A stretch of DNA of 7,316 bases from Candidatus Bathyarchaeum sp. (GCA_003096235.1 PIXT01000060.1:1-7316); one strand, 5' to 3'; positions 1 through 6,342 are shown, counted from the stretch's first letter. Program-made: numbers and translations. The notes: a model not told the origin generated them from the sequence alone.

Positions 1-305
1 GCTGAAATAATTATTACTCCAACTATTCCTGCTTTGCCGCACTGCTCAATCATGTCTGGAACTGTTTTAGCTGGCGTAGCAATAACTGCCAAGTCAACAG
101 TTTCTGGAAGTTGATCAACAGTTTGGTATGCATTAAAACCCAAAATCTCTGTTTTGTGAATGTTAACTGGGTAAACTTTTCCTTGATAACCGCCTTCAGT
201 GAGGTTCTTCATTAAAGCGTAACCTACAGAACCCTCTTTATCGCTTGCCCCAATGATGGCGATGCTTTGAGGATCAAAAATTTTTTCTAGATTTACTGTG
301 ACCAT
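1..305 (-). CDS. ADP-forming acetate/acyl-CoA synthetase, alpha (CoA-binding) region, N-terminal part; runs off the left edge
   Basis: Read on the minus strand from ATG at 305-303, this gives 101 uninterrupted codons. The protein begins MVTVNLEKIFDPQSIAIIGA. It has a Rossmann nucleotide/CoA-binding loop (IAIIGAS, residues 15-21, followed by GSVG at 25-28), the KVYPVN strand at 43-48 and DLAVIATPA near 71-79. These are hallmarks of the CoA-binding domain of NDP-forming acyl-CoA synthetases. Such enzymes convert acetyl- or acyl-CoA, ADP and phosphate to the acid, CoA and ATP in the cytoplasm, and are a common archaeal route of substrate-level phosphorylation. The start is supported by a GGGTG Shine-Dalgarno-like run just upstream and by the expected N-terminal length. 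Only the first domain is visible, so I cannot tell a separate alpha subunit from an alpha-beta fusion, or acetate from other acyl substrates. A related CoA-binding protein is possible but less likely. Confidence 0.85.
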   Translation of the reverse strand, partial: MVTVNLEKIFDPQSIAIIGASDKEGSVGYALMKNLTEGGYQGKVYPVNIHKTEILGFNAYQTVDQLPETVDLAVIATPAKTVPDMIEQCGKAGIVGVIIIS

Positions 306-352
306 CCTGAGCACCCTGTTTGTTGGTTACTGCTTTTGATCAACAACTTACA

Positions 353-372
353 CAGTATAATCTCTTATACTT
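353..372 (-). promoter_or_regulatory. Candidate TATA elements for the acyl-CoA synthetase gene
   Basis: On the minus strand there are two TATA-like runs, AAGTATAAG (372-364) and GATTATACT (361-353). A TATA box at the first would place transcription start near 342 and give a leader of about 35 bases before the ATG at 305. The second would give a leader of about 25 bases. Both are by eye; the choice between them is open. Confidence 0.4.
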
Positions 373-460
373 AATTCTCACTCCTCAGTTAAATGCTCTA
401 GTAAACGGAAAAAACAGGGTTAAACGCGAAAAGAAGAGCATTAAAGGTTTAAAAGCGAAT

Positions 461-476
461 GAAAAACTTAAATACT
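461..476 (+). promoter_or_regulatory. BRE/TATA promoter of the histone gene
   Basis: GAAAAACTTAAATACT combines a purine-rich BRE-like stretch with the TATA box CTTAAATAC. A start about 25 bases downstream falls near 497-500, just before the AGGGGTG ribosome site at 502-508. This leaves a short leader and supports the ATG at 513 as the histone start. The same GAAAAACTT string recurs in front of the thermosome gene. Confidence 0.6.
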
Positions 477-512
477 GCCTTAAAGAAAAAAGACGCTGCG
501 AAGGGGTGTATT

Positions 513-734
513 ATGAGGAATCCAGAATTATCTGTAGCTCCAATGCACAGAATCTGCAAGAAAGCGGGAGCGAGCAGAGTAAGCGAGGCAGCTGCGAAAG
601 CGCTGGCAAAAGAGCTTGACGACATAGGCGTTAAAATAGCTAAAGAAGCCATCGATTACGCTATGCATGCTGGAAGAAAAACCGTTAAAGCAGAAGACAT
701 CGAGATAGCCGCAAGAAAAGTTTTGGAAAAATAA
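513..734 (+). CDS. Archaeal histone
   Basis: A 73-residue single histone-fold protein that dimerises and wraps DNA in the archaeal nucleoid. Aligned by eye with HMfB of Methanothermus fervidus (offset +3), it keeps the key residues: R13 (HMfB R10, minor groove), G19 (G16, stacking in extended histone-DNA fibres), R22 (R19), H52 (H49), R55 (R52) and D62 (D59). The blocks are [26 protein letters not shown] and the C-terminal ARKVLEK. Because the dimer-dimer interface residues H52 and D62 are present, assembly into longer polymers is plausible. I chose ATG 513 because AGGGGTG sits 4 bases upstream and the length matches the family. An in-frame ATG at 459 would add 18 residues with a KKK run, but it overlaps the TATA box. 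A cysteine at 15 is unusual next to HMfB, which has isoleucine there. The nearest neighbours are a divergent metabolic gene and the thermosome gene. Confidence 0.93.
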   Translation: MRNPELSVAPMHRICKKAGASRVSEAAAKALAKELDDIGVKIAKEAIDYAMHAGRKTVKAEDIEIAARKVLEK

Positions 735-744
735 ACATATCGAT

Positions 745-754
745 TCCCTTTTTT
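745..754 (+). terminator. T-tract terminator of the histone gene
   Basis: Ten bases after the histone stop begins TCCCTTTTTT, with a six-T run at 749-754 on the coding strand. Such T-tracts are the usual intrinsic termination signal in archaea. No stable hairpin precedes it. Confidence 0.45.
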
Positions 755-791
755 CACGGAGGTACACCAGCAGCCTCTCTAATTAGTTAGT

Positions 792-806
792 GAAAAACTT
801 TATATT
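792..806 (+). promoter_or_regulatory. BRE/TATA promoter of the thermosome gene
   Basis: GAAAAACTTTATATT has a BRE-like purine run followed by the TATA box CTTTATAT. The expected start is near 828, giving a leader of about 33 bases that contains the GGAAGG ribosome site at 849-854. A perfect 8-base palindrome CTAATTAG (779-786) lies just upstream of the BRE, where a regulator could bind; this is only suggestive. Confidence 0.6.
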
Positions 807-860
807 CTCTGCTGAAATTGCTGTAGCTAGAAATTTACTCATCAAATAGGAAGGATTTGT

Positions 861-2495
861 ATGGCATATTTAACTACTCAGGGTGGACAACCCGTTCTGA
901 TCCTTAAAGAAGGAACATCACGCAAACGTGGAAAAGAAGCCCAAACAAACAACATCATGGCTGCAAAAGTCATTGCTGAAGTTTTGAGGAGCACTTTAGG
1001 ACCTCGCGGTATGGACAAAATGCTAATTGACGGTCTAGGTGACATAACCATAACCAATGATGGAGCATCAATACTTGATGAGATAGATGTTCAGCATCCT
1101 GCTGCAAAAATGATGGTGGAAGTAGCGAAGACCCAAGACGATATGGTTGGCGACGGAACTACCACCTCAGTGATTTTGGCTGGAGAACTTTTGCGAAAAG
1201 CCGAGGAGTTGCTGACTCAGAGTATTCACCCAACAGTTATTGTGAAAGGATACCGAAAAGCTGTTGACAAAGCTGTGGAAGCTTTAGCCAAATTGGCGAT
1301 AACCGTTAACATTGATGACCGTGCAACATTGAAGAAAGTTTCAATGACTTCAATGGGCAGCAAAGCTGTGGGCAACGCTAGCAGTCACCTGTCTGATATT
1401 ACTATTGATGCCGTTAAGTTGATCGCTGAAAAACGTGGCGATAAGACAATAGCGGACATTGATAACATTCAAAGAGTTAAGAAGGTGGGAAAAAGCCTCT
1501 TTGACACTCAACTTATCCGCGGAATAATTATTGACAAAGAGACTGTTCACGCAGGTATGCCAAAGAAGGTCGAAAACGCAAAAATTGCTCTTCTTGACTC
1601 TCCATTAGAAGTAGAGAAAACAGAGTTTTCAGCTGAAATCCGAATAAAAGACCCTCTTCAGATGCAGGCATTTTTAGATAAAGAGACAAACATGCTCAAG
1701 GATATGGTTGCAAAAATCAAAGCCTCAGGCGCAAACGTTCTCTTCTGCCAGAAGGGCATCGACGAAATGGCTCAGCACTTCCTTGCAACAAAAGGTATCA
1801 TAGCTGCACGAAGAGTTAAACAATCAGACATGGAAAAACTGGCAAGAGCCACTGGCGGAACAGTCATCACAAAACTTGACGACCTAAAGAGCAAAGACCT
1901 AGGAGAAGCAGGCGTTGTGGAAGAACGCAAGGTCGGGGACGACAAAATGATTTTTGTTGAAAAATGCAAAGAACCCCGCTCAGTTGCAATCCTCATCCGT
2001 GCTGGTCTAGAGCGAATGGTTGACGAAGCAGACCGTGCAATGAACGATGCCTTGTCTGTGGTTGCTGATGTTGTTCAAGATAACATGATAGTTGCTGGCG
2101 GAGGCGCCACAGAAGCTGAAATAGCAAAAGTTCTTCGCGCCTTTGCTACAAAGGTTGGCGGCAGGGAACAACTTGCTATAGAAGCATTTGCTGACTCGCT
2201 GGAAATTGTTCCTAAAACTTTGGCTGAAAATGCTGGTCTAGAATCAATCGACATTCTTGTTGGCTTGAGGGCAGCTCACGAAAAGAAGAATGGACACTTG
2301 ATGGGCGTTGACGTTTTCAAGGGAGAAATCGCTAACAGCTACGAGAGTGGCGTTGTTGAGCCTTTGAAGGTTAAGGAGCAAGCGATGAAATCTGCTGCAG
2401 AAGTTGCTGCTATGATTTTGAGAATCGATGATGTTATCGCTTCCACAAAACCAAAAGAAGGCGCTCCTCCAGGCGGAATGCCTCCAGGCTACTAA
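861..2495 (+). CDS. ths: Thermosome subunit (group II chaperonin)
   Basis: A full-length 544-residue group II chaperonin subunit, a member of the archaeal CCT/TRiC-like family that forms a double-ring ATP-driven folding chamber in the cytoplasm. The equatorial domain carries LGPRGMDK (46-53), NDGA (66-69) and the ATP-binding GDGTTT (97-102). The second equatorial segment carries [13 protein letters not shown] (386-398), with the likely catalytic Asp at 391, and VAGGGATE (411-418). The intermediate and apical domains lie between about 150 and 370, and include the substrate-side and built-in lid region around 240-300. The ATG at 861 follows GGAAGG at 849-854. The C-terminus ends GGMPPGY, a short version of the Gly/Met-rich tail that projects into the cavity. 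It has its own promoter and a hairpin terminator, so it looks monocistronic. I cannot assign it to the alpha, beta or gamma paralogue from sequence alone, so the symbol is generic. Confidence 0.97.
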   Translation: MAYLTTQGGQPVLILKEGTSRKRGKEAQTNNIMAAKVIAEVLRSTLGPRGMDKMLIDGLGDITITNDGASILDEIDVQHPAAKMMVEVAKTQDDMVGDGTTTSVILAGELLRKAEELLTQSIHPTVIVKGYRKAVDKAVEALAKLAITVNIDDRATLKKVSMTSMGSKAVGNASSHLSDITIDAVKLIAEKRGDKTIADIDNIQRVKKVGKSLFDTQLIRGIIIDKETVHAGMPKKVENAKIALLDSPLEVEKTEFSAEIRIKDPLQMQAFLDKETNMLKDMVAKIKASGANVLFCQKGIDEMAQHFLATKGIIAARRVKQSDMEKLARATGGTVITKLDDLKSKDLGEAGVVEERKVGDDKMIFVEKCKEPRSVAILIRAGLERMVDEADRAMNDALSVVADVVQDNMIVAGGGATEAEIAKVLRAFATKVGGREQLAIEAFADSLEIVPKTLAENAGLESIDILVGLRAAHEKKNGHLMGVDVFKGEIANSYESGVVEPLKVKEQAMKSAAEVAAMILRIDDVIASTKPKEGAPPGGMPPGY

Positions 2496-2521
2496 AAAAG
2501 TAGCTAATTTTTCCTTTTTTT
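2488..2521 (+). terminator. Hairpin plus T-tract terminator overlapping the thermosome stop codon
   Basis: GCTACT (2488-2493), loop AAAAA (2494-2498) and AGTAGC (2499-2504) form a perfect 6-bp stem that can be extended by a G-U pair. T5 (2508-2512) and T7 (2515-2521) follow. The stop codon TAA (2493-2495) lies at the stem-loop junction. The layout is that of a bacterial-style intrinsic terminator, while archaea usually need only the T-tract. Confidence 0.6.
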
Positions 2522-2688
2522 CTTATTGTTGCTATTTTTAGTTGTATGTTTCTGCAGCCTGTTTCTTGTGTTTTGTAGAAAAGTTAATTTGTTTTCTTAT
2601 TGTCAATCCTTAGTTTAGTGTAGTAATTGAGTTAAACAGGTTACTCGTAGTCTGTTTTGTATGCTGTGTGTTGTTTGATGTGGGAGAA

Positions 2689-3669
2689 ATGGTGACGCAA
2701 AAGATTGTTGAGCCTCTTACTTTGGGTGTTGATCTTGGCGGAACCAAGGTTAATGTGGGGTTAGTGGATGCTACAGGCAGACTTTTGTTCTCTCACAAAT
2801 CTTTGATTCATGCCTCAAAGGAGCCAAAACTGGTCTTAGCAGACATTTTGGATGGTGTACAAGTTTGCCTCAGCAAAACTGGTCAAGAAGCTAAAGCCAT
2901 TGGAGTCGGAGTAGCCGCCCAAGTGAACACTGAAGGCGTTGTGAAAGGTTCTCCTAATCTGGGTTGGCGAAATGTTCCTTTTAAAAAGAAACTGGAAAAA
3001 CAGCTTGGTTTGCCTGTGCTTGTAACTAACGACGTTCGTGCAGCTACTTGGGGTGAATGGCATTACGGTTCAGGGAGAGGAGTCAACGATTTAGCTGTTC
3101 TTTTTGTTGGCACAGGCGTAGGTGGCGGCGTGGTAAGCGGCGGAAAAATTTTGTCTGGTTGCACAAACAGTGGCGGCGAACTAGGACACATGACCGTTGT
3201 TTTTGATGGACGCCAGTGCCGGTGCCCTAACCGTGGCTGTTTGGAAGCGTATGTTGGTGGCTGGGCGATAGCTGAGCGTGCACAAGAAGCGGTTACCACT
3301 TTATATGCTGAGGGGCGCCGTTTGGTGTCTTTGGCGGGTAATGTTAAGCAGATTACAGCGGTTACGGTTAGTCAAGCTTACCGTGAAGGCGATTTGTTGG
3401 CTCGGCTGCTGGTGAATGAAACTGGCAAATACTTAGCTGCTGGAATTGTTAGCATCGTTAATGCCTTCAATCCTTGTGTGGTGGCTCTTGGAGGCGGAGT
3501 TGTTGAAGGTATTCCCGAGTTGATTTCGATAGTTAACGACATTGTTCCAAGATTAGCTCTGGAGGCTGCTGTTGAAAAGTTGAAAATAAAAAAGGCTGAA
3601 TTGGGTGGCAACGCTGGAGCAATCGGAGCGGCTGCTTTGGCACAAGAATTAGTGAAAAAAACTTCGTAG
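2689..3669 (+). CDS. ROK-family sugar kinase (probable glucokinase/hexokinase)
   Basis: A 326-residue ROK protein, probably a cytoplasmic ATP-dependent hexose or amino-sugar kinase. It shows the phosphate-binding loop GVDLGGTK (13-20), the catalytic-Asp segment TNDVRAATWGE (113-123, Asp 115), the second phosphate loop VGTGVGGG (140-147), ELGH (164-167) and the ROK zinc motif CRCPNRGCLE (177-186). His167 and Cys177, 179 and 184 are the expected zinc ligands. The adenosine-binding GGGV lies at 268-271. There is no N-terminal helix-turn-helix, so it is an enzyme and not a ROK repressor. Start choice is uncertain: the frame is open from GTG 2668, but GGGAG (2682-2686) best serves ATG 2689 (2-base gap) or GTG 2692 (5-base gap), and family alignment begins there. 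ROK members also phosphorylate N-acetylglucosamine, N-acetylmannosamine, fructose or allose, so the substrate is not settled. No sugar-pathway genes sit next to it. Confidence 0.88.
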   Translation: MVTQKIVEPLTLGVDLGGTKVNVGLVDATGRLLFSHKSLIHASKEPKLVLADILDGVQVCLSKTGQEAKAIGVGVAAQVNTEGVVKGSPNLGWRNVPFKKKLEKQLGLPVLVTNDVRAATWGEWHYGSGRGVNDLAVLFVGTGVGGGVVSGGKILSGCTNSGGELGHMTVVFDGRQCRCPNRGCLEAYVGGWAIAERAQEAVTTLYAEGRRLVSLAGNVKQITAVTVSQAYREGDLLARLLVNETGKYLAAGIVSIVNAFNPCVVALGGGVVEGIPELISIVNDIVPRLALEAAVEKLKIKKAELGGNAGAIGAAALAQELVKKTS

Positions 3670-3674
3670 ACGTC

Positions 3675-3683
3675 TTTTGTTTT
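3675..3683 (+). terminator. T-rich terminator after the ROK kinase
   Basis: TTTTGTTTT follows the stop codon within six bases, preceded by the perfect palindrome AGACGTCT (3668-3675). It is a plausible archaeal T-tract terminator but weaker than those after the other genes. Confidence 0.3.
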
Positions 3684-3755
3684 CTGGTTAAACCGTTTTG
3701 TTAGGCAAAAGGTTAATGTTCTTCGGTGCAGCCTTTTGTTAAACGAGGAATTCAC

Positions 3756-4007
3756 ATGGCTGTCATCGCATATGTGTTAGTTACACTGAATCCAGGAACC
3801 GAGAAGGACATACTCAAAAAAGCTTCATACTTCAAAGAAGTCACAAGCGTAAGCATGACCTACGGCGAATACGATGCACTACTTCAAGTAAACGCCGAAA
3901 CACTAGACCAGCTAAACGCGTTTTTGACCGACAAACTAAGAGTGCTACCCGACATCTTCCAAACAGCCACCCTAATCGTAGCAAAAACACACACAGGCAA
4001 AGCATAA
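3756..4007 (+). CDS. Stand-alone Lrp/AsnC effector-binding (RAM) domain protein
   Basis: An 83-residue protein consisting only of the alpha-beta sandwich RAM domain that in Lrp/AsnC regulators binds amino acids and drives oligomerisation. It has the first strand AVIAYVLVTL (2-11), the helix TEKDILKK (15-22), the characteristic turn TYGEYDALLQV (35-45), a second helix near 49-59 and the last strand ATLIVAKT (70-77). No DNA-binding domain is present upstream in frame. The ATG at 3756 follows CGAGGAA (3744-3750) with a 5-base gap. A GTG at 3726 is possible but has no better ribosome site. Single-domain RAM proteins are known in bacteria and archaea, where they may assemble into rings, or with full-length Lrp proteins, to sense amino acids. 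The partner here is unknown; the full Lrp gene at 6418-6900 is one candidate. Leucine codons are largely CTA, unlike the preceding kinase. Confidence 0.85.
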   Translation: MAVIAYVLVTLNPGTEKDILKKASYFKEVTSVSMTYGEYDALLQVNAETLDQLNAFLTDKLRVLPDIFQTATLIVAKTHTGKA

Positions 4008-4014
4008 CACATCC

Positions 4015-4021
4015 TTTTTTT
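4015..4021 (+). terminator. T7 terminator of the RAM-domain gene
   Basis: Seven T residues begin seven bases after the TAA stop, as expected for archaeal intrinsic termination. No strong stem precedes them. Confidence 0.5.
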
Positions 4022-4059
4022 GATTCTAGTTTTCAAATTGAAGCGGTCACACATGATTG

Positions 4060-4125
4060 TTTCAACATTTCTATTAGGAGACTAATAGCAGATTATTGTT
4101 GAAAAATAGGTTTTTCTTGAAAAAC
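4060..4125. repeat. Cluster of three inverted repeats in the RAM-ligase intergenic region
   Basis: An outer stem TTTCAACA (4060-4067) pairs with TGTTGAAA (4097-4104). Nested inside is the perfect hairpin CTATTAG-GAGA-CTAATAG (4071-4088), whose loop has the stable GNRA form when transcribed as plus-strand RNA. Directly after it, GTTTTTC (4110-4116) and GAAAAAC (4119-4125) form another inverted repeat. It lies between the T7 terminator of the preceding gene and the ligase promoter. It could be a structured RNA, a protein-binding site or extra termination structure. No tRNA, or canonical C/D-box pair, was recognised. Confidence 0.55.
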
Positions 4126-4188
4126 AGAAAAGCAGTCACGTTAACTCCTAAAGTTTCCTACACAAAAGCCGCCGCTTAAACTGTGTAA

Positions 4189-4205
4189 CTTTAAAAATTA
4201 ATATC
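4189..4205 (+). promoter_or_regulatory. Candidate TATA promoter of the DNA ligase gene
   Basis: CTTTAAAAATTAATATC contains a good TATA-like core (CTTTAAAAAT, 4189-4198). The predicted start is near 4222, about 20 bases before the TTG start codon, with a ribosome site GTGAGGA (4227-4233) between. Confidence 0.5.
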
Positions 4206-4242
4206 TCCGCAAGTCTTGTTCTAGGTGTGAGGACGTTTCCAT

Positions 4243-6003
4243 TTGAAGTACTCCAGTATTGCTGATGCTTACGAAAAGATAGAGGCAACAACAAAAAGGC
4301 TAGAAATGACAGACTATCTGGTCGAAATATTAAAAGAAACACCAATTAGCCTCATCGACAAAATTGTGTATCTGACACAAGGAAAACTGTATCCCGACTT
4401 TGTTGGAATAGAAATAGGCATAGCAGAAAAACTGGCAATTAGAGCAGTTGCAAGGTCTGCTGGTCACCAAGAAAACCACATAGAACTAGATGTACAAAAA
4501 ACTGGGGACCTAGGAGAAACAACCCAAAAATTCATGGAAAAAAAAACCCAAGCAACATTCTTTTCAACACTCCTAACCGTTGAAAGAGTCTACGAAACCT
4601 TAGCCAAAATGGCAAACTCCACCGGCTCAGGTTCCGTCGACCTGAAACTGGCGCTGTTGGCGGGTCTTTTGTCTGATGCTTCGCCAAGCGAGGCAAAATA
4701 CATAACTCGAACCGTAACAGGTAGCCTAAGACTCGGAATCGCGGACATGACCGTGTTGGATGCGTTGGCAATAGCATTTGGGGGCGGAAAAGAGACCCGC
4801 GAACATCTGGAGCGTGCATACAACATTTCATCTGATTTGGGCAGAGTTGCACGGATTGTTGCCGAAGAGGGGATTGAAGGAATCAAAAAGTTTAAGGTGA
4901 TGCCGGGGGAGCCGATTCGCCCAATGCTTGCTGAGCGGTTGAGTTCGTCTGAGGAGATTCTTGAGAAGCTTGGAGGCAGATGCAGGGCAGAATACAAGTA
5001 TGATGGCGAGCGGATACAGGCACACAAGAATAAAGATGAAGTTGTGCTTTTTTCTCGTCGTCTAGAAAACATTACTGAGCAGTATCCAGACGGAGTAGAA
5101 TATATCCGAAATCATGTCAAGGCTGAGCAAGCGATTGTTGAAGCAGAAGCTGTTGCTGTTGACCCAAAAACAGGGGAAATGAAACCGTTTCAGGAACTTA
5201 TGCACCGTAGACGAAAATATGGAATAAAAGAAGCAATGGAAGAGCACCCCATCAGGCTCTTCATGTTTGAAGCGTTATACGTTGACGGAAAAGACCTGAC
5301 ACAACAACCATACCCAATCCGTCATGAATATCTCACGAAAATTATCGAACAAACCGACAACATAAAAGTGGCAGAGAGTATAATAGCAGAAAATCCAGAG
5401 GCACTGGAACTGTTTTTTGAAAAGACCGTTGAGGGCGGAAGCGAGGGAATAATGTGCAAATCTGTGAATCAGGATTCTGTTTATCAGGCAGGAGCAAGAG
5501 GGTGGCTCTGGATAAAATACAAACGCGACTACAGGAGCGAAATGACCGACACCGTTGACTTGACCGTGATTGGAGCATTCCACGGAAGAGGAAAACGGGC
5601 AGGAACATACGGAGCTTTCCTTTTGGCGGCATACAACCCAGACAGGGACATCTTCGAGACCGTAACAAAAGTTGGAACAGGATTCACAGACACAGACCTA
5701 GATAAACTTCCAAAACTTCTAAACACCCATAAAATACATCACAAGCATCCTCGAGTAGAGTCAACCCTTGATGTAGAAATCTGGTTTGAGCCAGCCGTTG
5801 TCATAGAAATCAGAGGCGCAGATTTGACTCTTAGTCCAGTTCACACATGCGCCATGGACGTCATAAGAGAAGGCAGTGGAGTTGCCATAAGGTTTCCGCG
5901 GTTCACAGGAAAATACAGAGTGGACAAATCTGCTGAAGATGCAACAACCACCAAAGAAATTGTTGAAATGTACAGAGGTCAACTAAAAAAGATAGACGGT
6001 TAG
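4243..6003 (+). CDS. lig: ATP-dependent DNA ligase (archaeal type I)
   Basis: A complete 586-residue ligase that seals nicks in replication (Okazaki joining) and repair through an enzyme-AMP intermediate. The N-terminal DNA-binding domain covers about 1-220. The adenylation domain has motif I KYDGERI (252-258), with nucleotidyl-accepting Lys252, an acidic EAEAVAVD strand (301-308), motif III IRLFMFEALYVDG (337-349), motif IV EGIMCK (401-406) and motif V WLWIKYKRDY (421-430). The OB-fold domain ends with motif VI IRFPRF (549-554). Length matches archaeal Lig1 proteins (about 560-610). Translation starts at TTG 4243: the beginning MKYSSIADAYEKIEATTKRL matches the usual archaeal ligase N-terminus, no ATG fits, and GTGAGGA lies 9 bases upstream. 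The strongest cofactor expectation is ATP; some archaeal homologues also use ADP or NAD+. Codon style varies along the gene, with a G/T-rich middle and A/C-rich ends, but no frame break is seen. Confidence 0.97.
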   Translation: MKYSSIADAYEKIEATTKRLEMTDYLVEILKETPISLIDKIVYLTQGKLYPDFVGIEIGIAEKLAIRAVARSAGHQENHIELDVQKTGDLGETTQKFMEKKTQATFFSTLLTVERVYETLAKMANSTGSGSVDLKLALLAGLLSDASPSEAKYITRTVTGSLRLGIADMTVLDALAIAFGGGKETREHLERAYNISSDLGRVARIVAEEGIEGIKKFKVMPGEPIRPMLAERLSSSEEILEKLGGRCRAEYKYDGERIQAHKNKDEVVLFSRRLENITEQYPDGVEYIRNHVKAEQAIVEAEAVAVDPKTGEMKPFQELMHRRRKYGIKEAMEEHPIRLFMFEALYVDGKDLTQQPYPIRHEYLTKIIEQTDNIKVAESIIAENPEALELFFEKTVEGGSEGIMCKSVNQDSVYQAGARGWLWIKYKRDYRSEMTDTVDLTVIGAFHGRGKRAGTYGAFLLAAYNPDRDIFETVTKVGTGFTDTDLDKLPKLLNTHKIHHKHPRVESTLDVEIWFEPAVVIEIRGADLTLSPVHTCAMDVIREGSGVAIRFPRFTGKYRVDKSAEDATTTKEIVEMYRGQLKKIDG

Positions 6004-6012
6004 CCCAATCAT

Positions 6013-6342
6013 TTATTGTGCGTTTTTCAGTTCTTCAAGATGTTTTGAAACTGCGAAATCTAGTTGGTCTCTTAATGCGTTTCCGATGGGCTCTAGAAGT
6101 TTGACTGCGCTGATTCTTTTTTTGAGTTCATGGTCTTCAAGAACTTCATCTGCCCACTTTTCAAAGTCACCTCGATACAAGTGAAACTCCAAAGATGTGG
6201 TTTTAACTTCTCTGATTTTGGTTGCAAACTCTTCTAGGGACATTGCCCTGTGTCCTGTGTAGTTGCCGACTGATGTGAAGAAATAAAAAGCGTTCTTTCT
6301 TGATAATGTTCTAAGAATTCTGGCTGAAGATAAAGGCGTCAA
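6013..6342 (-). CDS. DUF5752-like conserved small protein of unknown function
   Basis: A 109-residue soluble protein with no signal peptide or membrane segment. Its core reads NAFYFFTSVGNYTG (17-30), SLEEF (35-39) and SLEFHLYRGDFEKW (50-63), followed by a charged helical C-terminal half. From memory, this combination matches the DUF5752 family, a domain of unknown function found in archaea and some bacteria; I cannot confirm the assignment without a profile search. The invariant-looking aromatic, His and Arg-Gly-Asp residues suggest a ligand or active site, but no function should be assigned. The start is TTG at 6342, with GAGGG about 9-13 bases upstream; the conserved core begins near residue 17, so a slightly shorter form is possible. 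It converges on the DNA ligase with only 9 bases between stop codons, and follows the Lrp gene on the same strand after 75 bases with its own TATA-like element. Confidence 0.78.
   Translation of the reverse strand: MTPLSSARILRTLSRKNAFYFFTSVGNYTGHRAMSLEEFATKIREVKTTSLEFHLYRGDFEKWADEVLEDHELKKRISAVKLLEPIGNALRDQLDFAVSKHLEELKNAQ

Noticed and set aside
320..619. 99-codon plus-strand frame overlapping the histone gene
   Set aside because: It runs out of frame through the well-supported histone and its promoter, and the product has no recognisable features.
757..780. GGAGGT ribosome-site-like run and GAGG/CCTC arms after the histone gene
   Set aside because: No start codon follows at a useful distance, and the 4-bp arms are too short to claim a structure.
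3378..3755. 125-codon minus-strand open frame over the 3' end of the ROK gene
   Set aside because: It is antisense to conserved ROK sequence, with biased composition and no supporting signals.
4008..4242. Possible tRNA or C/D-box RNA in the hairpin-rich intergenic region
   Set aside because: There is no T-loop or anticodon arm, and no proper C (RTGATGA) and D (CTGA) box pair. Only generic hairpins are visible.
4590..5072. 160-codon minus-strand open frame inside the ligase gene
   Set aside because: It lies opposite a ligase with all catalytic motifs, is low-complexity (Ser/Pro/Arg-rich), and has no ribosome site or recognisable motif. It is a shadow frame.
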